A stretch of DNA of 64,000 nt from Pseudomonas fluorescens (GCF_003732425.1 NZ_MOBX01000013.1:1242026-1306025); one strand, 5' to 3'. Numbered from the stretch's first letter, positions 8,958 to 19,484 are shown. Notes: generated from the letters alone by a model not told the origin. Translations and numbers: made by a program.

Positions 8958-11900
8958 TCAGAAGCCAAGGCTGAAGCTGATGGTCATTGCATGGTCGTTG
9001 CTGTCATTCGACAGTTGCCCCGAGTAGCCGACTCCGAGTTTGCCGGTCGGACTGATCTGGAAGTCGACCCCCGCTTCGACGATGGCGCTATCCTTGGCAA
9101 TCGGCACGCCTTGGGTGCTGAACGAAGCGCCGCCGTCGATGAAGGTCAGATCGGCATCTGGCTTGGTGTCACCAAAGGCATGGCGCCAGCCGAGCGCCGC
9201 GCGCGGGGTGAATTGACCGCCGTTGGCCAGGGTGATGACTTTGCCGGCGCGCACACCGAGGGTCGAGAAGGTGATGTCTTGATCGGCATCGGCCTCCAGG
9301 CGCCCTACTCCGCCTTTCTCCTTGGCTTTGTCGGTGTCGTAGTTGACGTAGGCCAGACCGGCGAACGGTTCAAGTGCAATGCCACCGGCGTCAAGGGTGT
9401 AACCGACTTCACCGAACACCTGGGCGCTGCGTGCGTCGTAGTTGGCTTTCAGACGGTCGTTGTAGCTGCCGACGCTGACGTTGCGCTTGGTTTCGATGTC
9501 GTGCCAGCTGTAAGCCGCGCCGAGACGCACCGCCAGGGCATCGAACTGCGAGTTGAGGTACGCCGCCAGGTGGTAGCTTTCGACGGTGGCATCCGAGCGA
9601 CGATCATGGGCATCGAGGTCGCTGCGGGTGTAACCGGCGGCCATGCCCACGCGCCATTGATCGTCGAGTTGCTTGTCGGTGCCGAGCATGAAGCCGCTGA
9701 GGTTGCGGTCGAGTTTCGCCGCGTTGCTGTCGCCATCCGACTCGCCCCAGGCACCGAGTGCCCGCGCCCAGCCGACCATTTCGCCGTGGCAACCGTTGCT
9801 GCTCAGTTGGTTGTCACTTGGCGCCAGGGCGCGGCGTGGATCGTCCGCCGCACTGCACGACGGTTGGCGCATGCGATCGTTGACCGCGTCACGCACGTAG
9901 CGCGAATCCTCGAGGATGGCGCTGGCGGTGCTGGCATGGATCTCACCCGATAAACTGTCGAAGGCATTACGCGCGCCGGCGACACTGAGGTTGACGATCT
10001 CGTTCTGCAACGCCGCCCCTGCCGGGCCGTTGTTCGACAGCGCGGTGGCGGTCCGGAACTGGTTACCGGTGGCGGCGACATCGGCGAACGAATTGCCATT
10101 GCGGCTGACCACCAGGTTCACTGCGTTGGCGTCGTACACCAGTGCCGTGTTGAGGAACGCGTATTGCGGCAGGTCCGCTGCGCTGAAGGTGCCATTCACG
10201 CCGCCGCCTGCGGTGATCAGCGAGTACGTGGTGTTGCCGGTGAACGGTGCCAGCGAGTTCACTTGCAAGGCGCCGCCCAGCGTCGCGGTGCCCCCTACGG
10301 CCAGCGGCGTTGCGGTTGGCGAACTGACTGTCAGCGCCAGCACACCGTCGCTCGCGTTGGTCAGGTTACCGGCCACGCTGAGGGTTCCGGCTTCGGCACC
10401 GGAAGTCACCACACCCTGGTTGAGCAGCGAGCCGACGCTGCCGTTACCGCTCAGCCCTGCGCCGCTGGCGACGGTCACCTGCCCGCCCAACGATGCCCGC
10501 GCCGCACGACTGCCGACTTGCAGCACGCCTTGATCGACCGACACGGTACCGCTGAACGGCTGGTCACCGGTCAACAGCAAGGTCCCGGCGCCGCGTTTGG
10601 CCATCGCCCCGAGACCGCTGAGGCGACCGTTGAACTGGCCATTGACGTTCTGTACAAAGAACAGCGAAGCGTTGTTGAGGATGTTGCCTTGCAGGCTGGT
10701 GGTGTTACCGATCAGCGTACCGCCGCTGACCGTGGTGCCACCGCTGTAGGTATTGGCACCACTGAGCACCAGCGTACCGGAGTCGAGTTTTTCGATCCCG
10801 CCAGTGCCCGCCAGTGGTGCGGAAACTTCCGCACTCGCGCCAGCGTTCACTCGCACGGGTGCAAGGCTGCCATCCGCGCCATTGACCGGGGTCAGCGTAC
10901 CGCCAGCCCCCGGAACCAGGCTGTAGCCGCCGGAGAGGAATTGCAGACCGGTGAAGTTCTGATTGCCCTGCACGGTAACAGTACCCGCCTGACCACCGAA
11001 CACGGCGAACTGACCATTGGAGGCCAAGGCCTGCGTGCCGTTCGGGTCGGTCCAGTTGGTGCCTGGCCCCCACACACCACTGCCGCCAGCGATGCTGCCA
11101 TCCGGATTGGTTTTGCCGCCGTTCCAGAACTGCACCTCGCCCGGCGTACCTTGCACCAGCAGGTTGATCTGATTGGCAATAGCGGTTTGCAGGGTCAGGT
11201 TGGCCGCCGACACCGGCAGGCTGCCATAGACCAGACCGTTGTCGGTCAGGCTGCCGCCGTAGCTGAACAATTGATAGACACCGGTGCCGAAACCGCCGGC
11301 GTTGCTGACGTTGAGGGTACCGTCGAGGGTCAGGTTGCCCGCGACATTGACCACCGTGGTCGAGCTGGTTGCGGAGCCGAGGCTGAAGTCCAGGTTGGTC
11401 CCCGAGGACAATGCCAGCGAACCGACCGACAACGGCGTCGCCGTGCCGCCACCAGCCAGCGTCGCACCGGCGGCCAGTTGCACAGCGCCGCCGAACTGGC
11501 CGCCACCGCCGATGCCCGCGCCGCTGGCGACGTTGACGTTGGCGCTGTTGAGCACGCCGTTGACGATCAGGTTGCCGGCCTGCACCGAGGTGTTGCCGGT
11601 GAAGGCGTTGTTGCCCGTCAGCAGCAAATCACCGGTCCCGGTTTTGTTCAGCGTACCGGCGCCAGTGAGGTTGCCGGTGTAGCTGCCATCGGCGTTTTGT
11701 TCGAAGGTCAGGGTCGCGTTGTTGACGATTGCACCTTGCAGGCTGCTGGTGTCACCACGCGTCGTCCCGCCGTTCAGCGTGGTGCCGCCGCTGTAGGTGT
11801 TGGCACCGCTGAGCACAAGATCGCCGCTGCCGTTTTTCAGCAGACTGCCGGTGCCGGTCACCGCACCGAGCAGCGTGGTGTTCTGGCTGCCTGCGAGGGT

Positions 11901-14900
11901 CAGTTGCGCGCCGAGGTTGACGGCATTGGCCAATTGCAGCGCCGAGGTGCTGTCGAGCGTGCCATTGCCAGTCACATTGAGCGCAGCGCTGCTGAGTGCA
12001 CTGTTGTTGCCGAGTATCAGCGTACCGCCCGCGAGCTGAGTGCCGCCGCTGTAGGTGTTGCTGCCGTTGAGGGTCAGGCTCGATGCGCCAGTCTTGATCA
12101 AGCTGCCCGCACCGCTGACCACACCGCCGAGGGTCAAGGCGTTGGAACCGGCAACGGTCAGGCCACCGTTGACGACCACGCCGTTGCCCAGCGTAACGGC
12201 GGTATTGCTGTCCAGAGCGGTGCCGTCAGCTGCGGTCAACACTCCAGTGCCAAGCGCCGCGTTGTTACCGACCACGATCTTGCCACCGTTAAGCGCCGTG
12301 CCACCGGTGTAGCCGTTGGCCGCGTTGAGCACCAGCGTACCGCTGTCGTATTTGCCCAGCGTGCCGCTGCCATTGAGCGCAACGCCGAGGGTTGCCGTGG
12401 CGTTCGGGTCGACCCGCACCGTGGCATTGCCGAGCGAACCATTGACCAGGTTCAACGAACCCGCCGTGCCGTTCACCAGACTGTAGCCATCGGTGACGAA
12501 CTGCAGGCCGGTGATGGTTTGCGCGCCATTGACGGTCACCGTGCCGGCCGCGCCCTGGAACACCGCGAAGCTGTTGCCCCACGCCTGGTTGGTGGTGCCG
12601 TTGACGTCGGTCCAGTTAGTGGTGCCGGTGCCCCAAGTGCCGCTACCGCCCTCTACCGAACCATTGGCCACCAGCTGATTGCCGTCCCAGAACTGCACGG
12701 TGACGCCCGGTGCGGTGACCAGCAGGTTGATCTGATTGGCCAGCGCGGTTTGCAGGGTCAGGTCGCCCGGCGTCACGCTGCCCGGCACGGTGCCGATCAA
12801 CATGCCGTTGTCGGTCAGGCCGCCGGTGTAGTTGATCAGCCGATAGACGCCGCTGCCAAATCCACCGATATCGCTGACGTTGAGCGTGCCGTCGAGGGTC
12901 AGGTTACCGCCGACATTGACCAGCGCATTACCGCCACCGGACACCGGTGTGCCGAGGCCGACGTCGAAGTTGGCGTTGCCGTTTAACACCAGCGAATCCA
13001 CCGACAAGGTGCTGCCGGTGACGCCCGCCAGATGACCGCCATCGGCCACCGTCACCGCACCGGTCAAGGTGCCGCTGCCACCGAGGGTGCCGCCGTTGTT
13101 GACCAGCACATTGCCGCTGGCCAGCGAGCCGTTGACCTGCAGGGTGCCGGCGTTGACGTTGGTGTCGCCGGTCAGGTCGCTGATGCCGCTGAGGGTCAGG
13201 GTGCCGCTGCCGAGTTTGCTCAGGCCACCGTCACCGCTGAGAATGCCCGCGAACGTGCTGCTGACGTTGTTGCCACCGAGGCTCAGGGTGTTGCCGGTAC
13301 CGATCAGTGCCGTGCCGCTGCCGGTGAGGCTGGCGAGGCTGCCCGAGGCGCCAAGGTTGAGCGCCGCGCCGCCGCCAAGATTGACCGTGGCGTTGTTGCC
13401 CAGCGCCGTGCCACTCAGGGTGGTCAGGCTGCCGGACAGTACATCGAAAGTGCCGCTGAAGGTGTTGTTGCCGGACAGCGCGACGTCGGCCAGACCGTTC
13501 TTGGTCAGGGTGCCTGCCCCGGCAATCACGCCGCCCAGGGTCAGGTTGTTGTTGCCGGCCAGGCTCAGGTTGGCATTGACGTTGAGGTTGTTGGCAAGCA
13601 CCAGCGGCGCGGAGTTGTCGAGGGTCGAAGTGCCCGCGACGGTCAGCGCACCGGAACCCAGTGAGGCGCCGGTTCCAAGCGTCACTGTGCCGGCGTTCAA
13701 CGTGGTGCCGCCGGTGTAAGTGTTGATGCCGTTGAGCGTCAGGTTCGACGCGCCATTCTTGATCAGCCCGCCCGCGCCGCTGACCACACCGGCGAGGGTC
13801 AGGTTGTTGCTGCCGGTGTTGCTCAGGTTGGCGTTGAGCACGATGTTGTTGCCCAAGCTCAGCGCGCTATTGCTGTCCAATGCCGAAGCGCCGGCAACGC
13901 TGAGGTTGCCCAGACCCAGCGCCGAGTTGCTGCCGGCGGTCAGGGTGCCCGCGTTGAGGGTGACGCCGCCGAGGAAGTTGTTATTGCCGCTGAGAGTCAG
14001 GTTCGACGCGCCGTTTTTGCTCAGGCTGCCAGCACCATTGAGCGTGCCGGCCAGGCTCAGATCCGCCGTGCCGACAATGCCGAGATTGCCGGCGAGGTTC
14101 ACCGCGTTGTTCAGCGAAACTGCGGTGGCAGCATCCAGCGTAGTACCGCCCGCAGCATTCAGCGTGCCGGAGCCCAGCGCCGAGTTCGACGCCAGGATCA
14201 ACCCACCAGCGTTCAACGCTACCGGGCCGAGGAAAGCGTTGTTGCCACCAAGGGTCAGGTTCGCCGCGCCGTTTTTGATCAGCCCGCCGGTGCCGCCAAT
14301 CACCCCGTTGAGGGTCAACGCATTGCTGCCGACCACGGTGAGGTTGCCGTTGAGCGTCGCGGCATTGCCGAGGGTCACGGCAGTGTTGCTGTCCAGTTGC
14401 GTACCGGCGTTGGCGGTCAGCGTGCCGCTGCCCAGCGCGGTGTTGCTGCCGACGATGATCTTGCCGCCGTCCAGTTGCGTGCCGCCGCTGTAAGTGTTGG
14501 CGCCATTAAGCACCAGGGTGCCGGCGTCGAGTTTATTGAGAATGCCGCTGCCATCGATATTGACGCCGATCGTGCCGGTGACGCCCGGATCGACCCGAAC
14601 TGCTGTGGTGCCGCCAGTGCCGTTGACGGCAGTGAGTTGCCCCGCCGCGCCGTTGACCAGGTTGTAGCCGTCAGTGACGAACTGCAGGCCGGTGAACGCT
14701 TGCGTACCGTTCACCGTCACCGTGCCCGCACTGCCCTGGAACACCGCGAAGTCGCCGGCCCACGGTTGGTTGACCAGGCCGTTGGCATCGGTCCAGTTGG
14801 TGCCGACCGCGTTCCAGGTGCCGCTGCCGCCATCGACCACGCCGTTGGCAATGGTCTGGCTGCCGTCCCAGTAACGGATGTTGCTGTTCGGCGCCGAGAC

Positions 14901-17900
14901 TTGAATGTTGATCTGATTGGCCACCCCGGTTTGCACCAGCAAATCGCCGAGGCCGTAGCCGACCGGCACGCTGGCCACGTCCAGACCGAGGTTGGTCAGG
15001 CTGCCGGTGTAGTTGAACAAGCGATACACACCGACGCCGAAACCGCCGGCATCGGTGACATTGAGATTGCCGTCGAGAGTCAGGTTGCCACCAACGTTCA
15101 TCAGCGACGAGGTCGACGGCGTACCCAGTGCCACATCAACGTTGCTGCCGGCGCCGAGCGTCAGCGAAGACGCAGACAGGGTATTGCCCGATGACAACGC
15201 AAGATGCCCACCGTTGTTAATGTTCACCGAGCCGAGCGCCGAGCCGGTGCCGGTCAGAGTGCCGCCGGTATTGACGTTGAGTTGTGCACTGCCCAGCGAA
15301 CCACTCAGGTTCACAATACCGCCATCGATCGCGGTGTTGCCGGTAATGCCGTTGATGCCAGTGAGGTTCAAAGTGCCAGTGCCGACTTTGACCAGACCGC
15401 CGCTGCCGCTGAGGTCACCGTCAAATGTACTGGTGACGTTGCCGCTGCCGACGGTCAGGGTGTTACTGCCGGTCAGTTGCACACTGCCGCTGCCGGTCAG
15501 CGCACCGAGGCTGGCGTCGCTACCCAGATTCAGCCCGGCGCCGGCGCTGATGTTGACGCCGGAGGTGTTGCCCAGCGCGTTGGTGTTGAGCGTGGTGACG
15601 CTGCCGGAAACGATGTTCAGCGCGCCGGTGAAGGTGTTGTTGCCCGCGAGGGTCAGGTCCGAAAGACCGTTTTTGGTCAGGCTGCCAGCACCGTCGATGA
15701 TGCCGTTCAAGCTCAGATCGTTGTTGCCGGCGACGGTCAGCCCGGCGTTCAGCGTAATGGCGTTGCCGATGCCGAACGATGCACTGTTATCCAGAGTCGC
15801 CGCACCGCCGACGGTCAAGCCGCCGCTGCCCAGACCATTGGCATTACCCAGGGTCAGGGTGCCCGCGTTGAGGGTGGTGCCGCCGCTGAACGTGTTGTTG
15901 CCGTTGAGGGTCAGGTTGGCCGCACCGTCCTTGATCAGTTGGCCAGTGCCGCTGGTGACGCCGCCGAGGGTAAGGTTTTGCGTGCCGCCAACGGTCAGCG
16001 CCGCATTCAGGGCGACGGCATTGTTGAGGCTGACCAGCGGCGAATTGCTGTCCAGCGTTGCCGCGCCAGCGACGGTCAGCGCACCGGAACCCAGTGCCGA
16101 GCTGTTACCGACGGTCAGTGTGCCGGCGTTCAGCGTGGTGCCGCCGAGGTAGTTGTTGGCGGCGTTGAGAATCAGATTGGCCGCGCCGTCTTTCACCAGA
16201 CTGCCAGCGCCGCTGACCAGACCGGTCAGGGTCAGATCCGCCGTGCCGCCGATGTTCAATGCGCCAGCCAGCGCCACGGCATTGTTCAGGCTGACTGCCG
16301 TATTGACGTCCAGCGTGGTGTTCGTCGCCGCGTTCAACGTACCGGAACCCAGCGCGGTGTTACTGCCGACAATCAGTTTGCCGGTGTTCAACGCGGTGTT
16401 GCCAAAATAAGTGTTGGCGCCGTTGAGGGTCAGGTCGGCCGCGCCGTTCTTGGTCAGCCCACCGATACCGGCAACCACGCCGCCTAGGGTCAGCGCATTG
16501 GTGCCGCCCACCGTCAGAGTACCGCCGAGGTTGACGTTGTTGGCCAGCGTGGCGGCGATGCCGGCATCCAGTGTGGTGCCGTTCGATGCGTTCAGTGTGC
16601 CGGTGCCGAGTGCGGTGTTGGAACCGACCACCAGCGAACCGGCGTTCAGCGCGGTGGTGCCGCTGTAAGTGTTATTGCCGTTGAGGGTCAGGCTCGATGC
16701 GCCGGTCTTGATCAAACCATTGCTGCCACTGATCACGCCGCCGAGAGTCAGCGCGTTGGCGCCGCCAGCGGTGAGGTTGGCATTGAGGGTGATCGCGTTG
16801 TTCAGGGTCACCGCCGTGCTGCTGTTGAGGGTGCCCGCCCCGGCCACGGTCAGTGCGCCAGTGCCCAGCGCCGCGGCGTTACCGACGGTCACACTGCCGG
16901 CGTTCAATGTGGTGCCGCCGCTGAACGTGTTGGCGCCGCTGAGGGTCAGGTTGGCCGCGCCATTCTTGATCAACTGACCGGCACCGTTAATCAAACCGGA
17001 CAGAGTCAAGCCGCTGCTGCCACCGATGGTCAGGGCACTGCTGTTGAGGTTGACAGCGTTGGTCAGATTGACGGCGGTGTTGCTGTCCAGCGTTGCCGAA
17101 TCGGTGACCGACAAGGCGCCGGTGCCCAGCGCCGCAGCGTTCCCCACGGTGAGGGTGCCGGCCGCCAGCGTGGTGCCGCCGGTAAAAGTGTTGGCGCCGT
17201 TGAGCACCAGATTGGTGAACCCGCGTTTGGTCAGCCCGCCATTGCCGCTGACGACACCGCCGAGGGTCAGGTCGGCGCTGCCGCCGATCTCCAGATTGCC
17301 GCCGAGGCTGACGGCGTTGGTCAGTGCAACCGCGGTGCTGGCGTCGAGGGTGGTGCCCGCCGCCGCAGTCAAGGCGCCCGAGCCCAGCGCGGTGTTGGAA
17401 CCGACAATCAGCGTGCCGGCATTCAGCGTGGTGCCGCCGGAGAAGGTGTTGTTGCCGCTGAGGCTGAGGTTGGCAGTGCCGTTCTTGATCAGATTACCGG
17501 CACCGCTGATGACGCCGCTCAGGCCCAGCGCCTGCGTACCGCCGATGGTCAGATCCGCCGCCAGCGCGACGGCGTTGGCCAAAGTCACCGCCGTGGTCGC
17601 ATCCAGCGTGGTAGTCGCCGCCGCATTCAGTGCGCCAGTCCCCAGCGCGGTATTGCTGCCAACGAACAGGCTGCCGGCATTGAGCAGCGTGTTGCCGCTG
17701 TTAGTGTTGTTGCCGCTCAGGGTCAGGCTGGCGCTGCCGGATTTGGTAATCCCGCCAGTGCCAGACAACACGCCGCCCAGAGTCAGGGCATTGCTGCCGA
17801 GCACGTTGAGCGCGCCAGTCATCGCGATGTTGTTGGCCAAAGTGACGTTGGCGGTGCTGTCGAGACTGGTACCGGCGGCCGTGTTCAGCGCGCCGCTGCC

Positions 17901-19484
17901 CAGCGAGTCGTTATTAGTCACCAGCAGGCTACCGGCACTCAGGGTGGTAGTGCCGGTGAACCCGGTGTTGGCGCCACTGACGGTGAGGCTGCCGCTGCCG
18001 GTTTTGGTCAGGCCGCTGCTGCCGCTGATCAAACCGCCGAGGGTCAGCGCGCCAGTACCGCCGGCGGTCAATGTGCCGCCGAGGCTGATGGCGTTGTTCA
18101 GGCTGATCGTCCCGGGGGCGCTCAGGGTTGTCGCGCCGGTCACGTTGAGGGTGCCGGTGCTCAGCGCCAGGTTGTTGCCCAACTGCACGGTGCCGCCATT
18201 GAGCGTGGTGTTGCCCAGGTAGGTGTTGGCAGCGCTGAGGTTCAGTTGTCCGGAACCGACCTTGGTCAGGCCACCGCTGCCGGAAATGACGCCGCTCAGG
18301 GTGGTGGCGTTAGTGCCTTGGACGGTCACCCCGCCCGCGCCGAGGGAGATCAGGTTGCTGACGTTCAACCCGGCATTGCTGGCCTGCAGAATCCCGCCGT
18401 TGGAGGTGATCACGCCGCTGCCGAACGTGGCGTTGTTGTTGAACTGGGCGACACCGCCATTGAGCGTGGTCGCGCCGCTGACCAATGGCCCCTGTAAGGT
18501 CCAGGTGCCACTGTTGAGGGTCAGGTTGTTGAAGTTGACGTAGGTCGCGCTCGAAGCGGTGCCGACACCCGTGGTGCCGCCGCCGACGCCGATCGGGTTT
18601 TGCAGGATCAGGCTGTTGGTGCCGCCCGCGCCGCCATCGACCGTACCGGTCGGGGCGAAGGTCAGGTTGATGCCGATCAAACCGCCGAGGCCGACGCTGA
18701 TCTGTACACCGTCACCGACGTTGACGCTGGAGCCGGTCACCGCCGTGAAGGTGTTGGTGCTCGCCGCACCCATCGACACACCGCCGTTAATCGCACCGGC
18801 GTTGGTGAAGGTGTTGCCCGCCGCCGAGGTCTCGAACGCGATCCGGCCGTTGATGACGCCGGTGCTGCTGTTGGTCATGTTGACCTGCGAGCCGCCGTAG
18901 ACGCCGACCACCGGGGTGTCGGCCAGGGTGATGCCGCCGACCGACAAACCGGTCGACGTGATGGTGCCGTTGTTGGTGATGCTGGTGGTGCCGGCAGCAG
19001 CGTTGTTCACCGCAATGCCGAGGCCGTCGATGCTGGTCAGGTTGAGGCCGAGCAACATGCCCGTGCCGCGAATGATCCCGCTGGCGTTGTTGAGCACGCT
19101 GACCGTACTCGTCGCACCCGTGCCGATGAATGCACCGCCGCTCAACACTGAAACCAGGCCGAGCAGCGCCGGGTCAATCGTGCCGGAGTTGTTCAGGGAG
19201 ATATTCACCCCGGTCAGGTCCATTACATGACCGCCGAGGGTCGCGTTCATCTGCGCCCCGCTGTTGACGTTGACCGTCAAACCGCTGGTGGCACTGGAGA
19301 AGTTGTTGAGAAACAGCGGCAGGCTTGGCACGCCGGTACAGGTCACGGTGGAACCTGCCGTGGAGCATGTGGCCAGTGCAGGTGTGCTGACGCCGCCGAA
19401 CAGCAGTCCGGCAACGCTCAGGTGCACAGCAAGGGAAAGAGGGGAAAAACGCGAAACGAGGGCAACACCAAACCTTGCTTCCAC
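8958..19484 (-). CDS. Giant PATR-repeat autotransporter (type Va)
   Basis: A predicted surface protein of about 3,508 residues. The N-terminus has a signal segment (LSLAVHLSVAGLLFGG up to TPALA-TC). The passenger is almost wholly beta-helix, built from about 24 passenger-associated-transport repeats of the form GVISGxGGLxKxGxxxLxLxGxNTYxGGTxLNAG, spaced by about 85 residues with linkers rich in Gly, Asn, Thr and Ser. A larger block (GGNLTLDGxLNV, then a WDG or WNG motif, a WT[D]xNG segment and LQFxxxGYxLV) occurs three times. Cysteines are almost absent from the passenger. The last ~275 residues, from GWARALGAWGESDGD to ISFSLGF, are the autotransporter beta-barrel ending in the expected aromatic residue. 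The GTG at 19484 is preceded by AAGGAG at 6-base spacing, so the start is well supported. A dedicated terminator follows. A role in adhesion, aggregation or biofilm is inferred from the architecture. No catalytic domain is visible. Confidence 0.92.
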   Translation of the reverse strand: MEARFGVALVSRFSPLSLAVHLSVAGLLFGGVSTPALATCSTAGSTVTCTGVPSLPLFLNNFSSATSGLTVNVNSGAQMNATLGGHVMDLTGVNISLNNSGTIDPALLGLVSVLSGGAFIGTGATSTVSVLNNASGIIRGTGMLLGLNLTSIDGLGIAVNNAAAGTTSITNNGTITSTGLSVGGITLADTPVVGVYGGSQVNMTNSSTGVINGRIAFETSAAGNTFTNAGAINGGVSMGAASTNTFTAVTGSSVNVGDGVQISVGLGGLIGINLTFAPTGTVDGGAGGTNSLILQNPIGVGGGTTGVGTASSATYVNFNNLTLNSGTWTLQGPLVSGATTLNGGVAQFNNNATFGSGVITSNGGILQASNAGLNVSNLISLGAGGVTVQGTNATTLSGVISGSGGLTKVGSGQLNLSAANTYLGNTTLNGGTVQLGNNLALSTGTLNVTGATTLSAPGTISLNNAISLGGTLTAGGTGALTLGGLISGSSGLTKTGSGSLTVSGANTGFTGTTTLSAGSLLVTNNDSLGSGALNTAAGTSLDSTANVTLANNIAMTGALNVLGSNALTLGGVLSGTGGITKSGSASLTLSGNNTNSGNTLLNAGSLFVGSNTALGTGALNAAATTTLDATTAVTLANAVALAADLTIGGTQALGLSGVISGAGNLIKNGTANLSLSGNNTFSGGTTLNAGTLIVGSNTALGSGALTAAAGTTLDASTAVALTNAVSLGGNLEIGGSADLTLGGVVSGNGGLTKRGFTNLVLNGANTFTGGTTLAAGTLTVGNAAALGTGALSVTDSATLDSNTAVNLTNAVNLNSSALTIGGSSGLTLSGLINGAGQLIKNGAANLTLSGANTFSGGTTLNAGSVTVGNAAALGTGALTVAGAGTLNSSTAVTLNNAITLNANLTAGGANALTLGGVISGSNGLIKTGASSLTLNGNNTYSGTTALNAGSLVVGSNTALGTGTLNASNGTTLDAGIAATLANNVNLGGTLTVGGTNALTLGGVVAGIGGLTKNGAADLTLNGANTYFGNTALNTGKLIVGSNTALGSGTLNAATNTTLDVNTAVSLNNAVALAGALNIGGTADLTLTGLVSGAGSLVKDGAANLILNAANNYLGGTTLNAGTLTVGNSSALGSGALTVAGAATLDSNSPLVSLNNAVALNAALTVGGTQNLTLGGVTSGTGQLIKDGAANLTLNGNNTFSGGTTLNAGTLTLGNANGLGSGGLTVGGAATLDNSASFGIGNAITLNAGLTVAGNNDLSLNGIIDGAGSLTKNGLSDLTLAGNNTFTGALNIVSGSVTTLNTNALGNTSGVNISAGAGLNLGSDASLGALTGSGSVQLTGSNTLTVGSGNVTSTFDGDLSGSGGLVKVGTGTLNLTGINGITGNTAIDGGIVNLSGSLGSAQLNVNTGGTLTGTGSALGSVNINNGGHLALSSGNTLSASSLTLGAGSNVDVALGTPSTSSLMNVGGNLTLDGNLNVTDAGGFGVGVYRLFNYTGSLTNLGLDVASVPVGYGLGDLLVQTGVANQINIQVSAPNSNIRYWDGSQTIANGVVDGGSGTWNAVGTNWTDANGLVNQPWAGDFAVFQGSAGTVTVNGTQAFTGLQFVTDGYNLVNGAAGQLTAVNGTGGTTAVRVDPGVTGTIGVNIDGSGILNKLDAGTLVLNGANTYSGGTQLDGGKIIVGSNTALGSGTLTANAGTQLDSNTAVTLGNAATLNGNLTVVGSNALTLNGVIGGTGGLIKNGAANLTLGGNNAFLGPVALNAGGLILASNSALGSGTLNAAGGTTLDAATAVSLNNAVNLAGNLGIVGTADLSLAGTLNGAGSLSKNGASNLTLSGNNNFLGGVTLNAGTLTAGSNSALGLGNLSVAGASALDSNSALSLGNNIVLNANLSNTGSNNLTLAGVVSGAGGLIKNGASNLTLNGINTYTGGTTLNAGTVTLGTGASLGSGALTVAGTSTLDNSAPLVLANNLNVNANLSLAGNNNLTLGGVIAGAGTLTKNGLADVALSGNNTFSGTFDVLSGSLTTLSGTALGNNATVNLGGGAALNLGASGSLASLTGSGTALIGTGNTLSLGGNNVSSTFAGILSGDGGLSKLGSGTLTLSGISDLTGDTNVNAGTLQVNGSLASGNVLVNNGGTLGGSGTLTGAVTVADGGHLAGVTGSTLSVDSLVLNGNANFDVGLGTPVSGGGNALVNVGGNLTLDGTLNVSDIGGFGSGVYRLINYTGGLTDNGMLIGTVPGSVTPGDLTLQTALANQINLLVTAPGVTVQFWDGNQLVANGSVEGGSGTWGTGTTNWTDVNGTTNQAWGNSFAVFQGAAGTVTVNGAQTITGLQFVTDGYSLVNGTAGSLNLVNGSLGNATVRVDPNATATLGVALNGSGTLGKYDSGTLVLNAANGYTGGTALNGGKIVVGNNAALGTGVLTAADGTALDSNTAVTLGNGVVVNGGLTVAGSNALTLGGVVSGAGSLIKTGASSLTLNGSNTYSGGTQLAGGTLILGNNSALSSAALNVTGNGTLDSTSALQLANAVNLGAQLTLAGSQNTTLLGAVTGTGSLLKNGSGDLVLSGANTYSGGTTLNGGTTRGDTSSLQGAIVNNATLTFEQNADGSYTGNLTGAGTLNKTGTGDLLLTGNNAFTGNTSVQAGNLIVNGVLNSANVNVASGAGIGGGGQFGGAVQLAAGATLAGGGTATPLSVGSLALSSGTNLDFSLGSATSSTTVVNVAGNLTLDGTLNVSNAGGFGTGVYQLFSYGGSLTDNGLVYGSLPVSAANLTLQTAIANQINLLVQGTPGEVQFWNGGKTNPDGSIAGGSGVWGPGTNWTDPNGTQALASNGQFAVFGGQAGTVTVQGNQNFTGLQFLSGGYSLVPGAGGTLTPVNGADGSLAPVRVNAGASAEVSAPLAGTGGIEKLDSGTLVLSGANTYSGGTTVSGGTLIGNTTSLQGNILNNASLFFVQNVNGQFNGRLSGLGAMAKRGAGTLLLTGDQPFSGTVSVDQGVLQVGSRAARASLGGQVTVASGAGLSGNGSVGSLLNQGVVTSGAEAGTLSVAGNLTNASDGVLALTVSSPTATPLAVGGTATLGGALQVNSLAPFTGNTTYSLITAGGGVNGTFSAADLPQYAFLNTALVYDANAVNLVVSRNGNSFADVAATGNQFRTATALSNNGPAGAALQNEIVNLSVAGARNAFDSLSGEIHASTASAILEDSRYVRDAVNDRMRQPSCSAADDPRRALAPSDNQLSSNGCHGEMVGWARALGAWGESDGDSNAAKLDRNLSGFMLGTDKQLDDQWRVGMAAGYTRSDLDAHDRRSDATVESYHLAAYLNSQFDALAVRLGAAYSWHDIETKRNVSVGSYNDRLKANYDARSAQVFGEVGYTLDAGGIALEPFAGLAYVNYDTDKAKEKGGVGRLEADADQDITFSTLGVRAGKVITLANGGQFTPRAALGWRHAFGDTKPDADLTFIDGGASFSTQGVPIAKDSAIVEAGVDFQISPTGKLGVGYSGQLSNDSNDHAMTISFSLGF
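10730..11358 (-). repeat. Autotransporter second-order module, copy C
   Basis: Third copy in reading order. It runs from VNVAGNLTLDGTLNV through FWNGGKTNPDG and GPGTNWTDPNG to EKLDSGTLVLSGANTYSGG. It is the most diverged of the three copies. Confidence 0.75.
12298..12927 (-). repeat. Autotransporter second-order module, copy B
   Basis: Second copy in reading order. It runs from VNVGGNLTLDGTLNV through FWDGNQLVANG and GTTNWTDVNG to GKYDSGTLVLNAANGYTGG. It begins about 2.2 kb after copy A and about 1.6 kb before copy C. Confidence 0.75.
14478..15103 (-). repeat. Autotransporter second-order module, copy A
   Basis: First copy in reading order. It runs from MNVGGNLTLDGNLNV through YWDGSQTIANG and GTNWTDANG to NKLDAGTLVLNGANTYSGG. 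Each module follows a run of PATR repeats and restarts the next run. Confidence 0.75.

Noticed and set aside
10164..12986. A 940-codon open frame antisense to the autotransporter, and others beside it
   Set aside because: They mirror the codon bias of the real gene on the other strand: amino-acid content is Arg/Ala/Val/Gly-rich with no domain, and the strand with signal peptide and beta-barrel is clearly coding.
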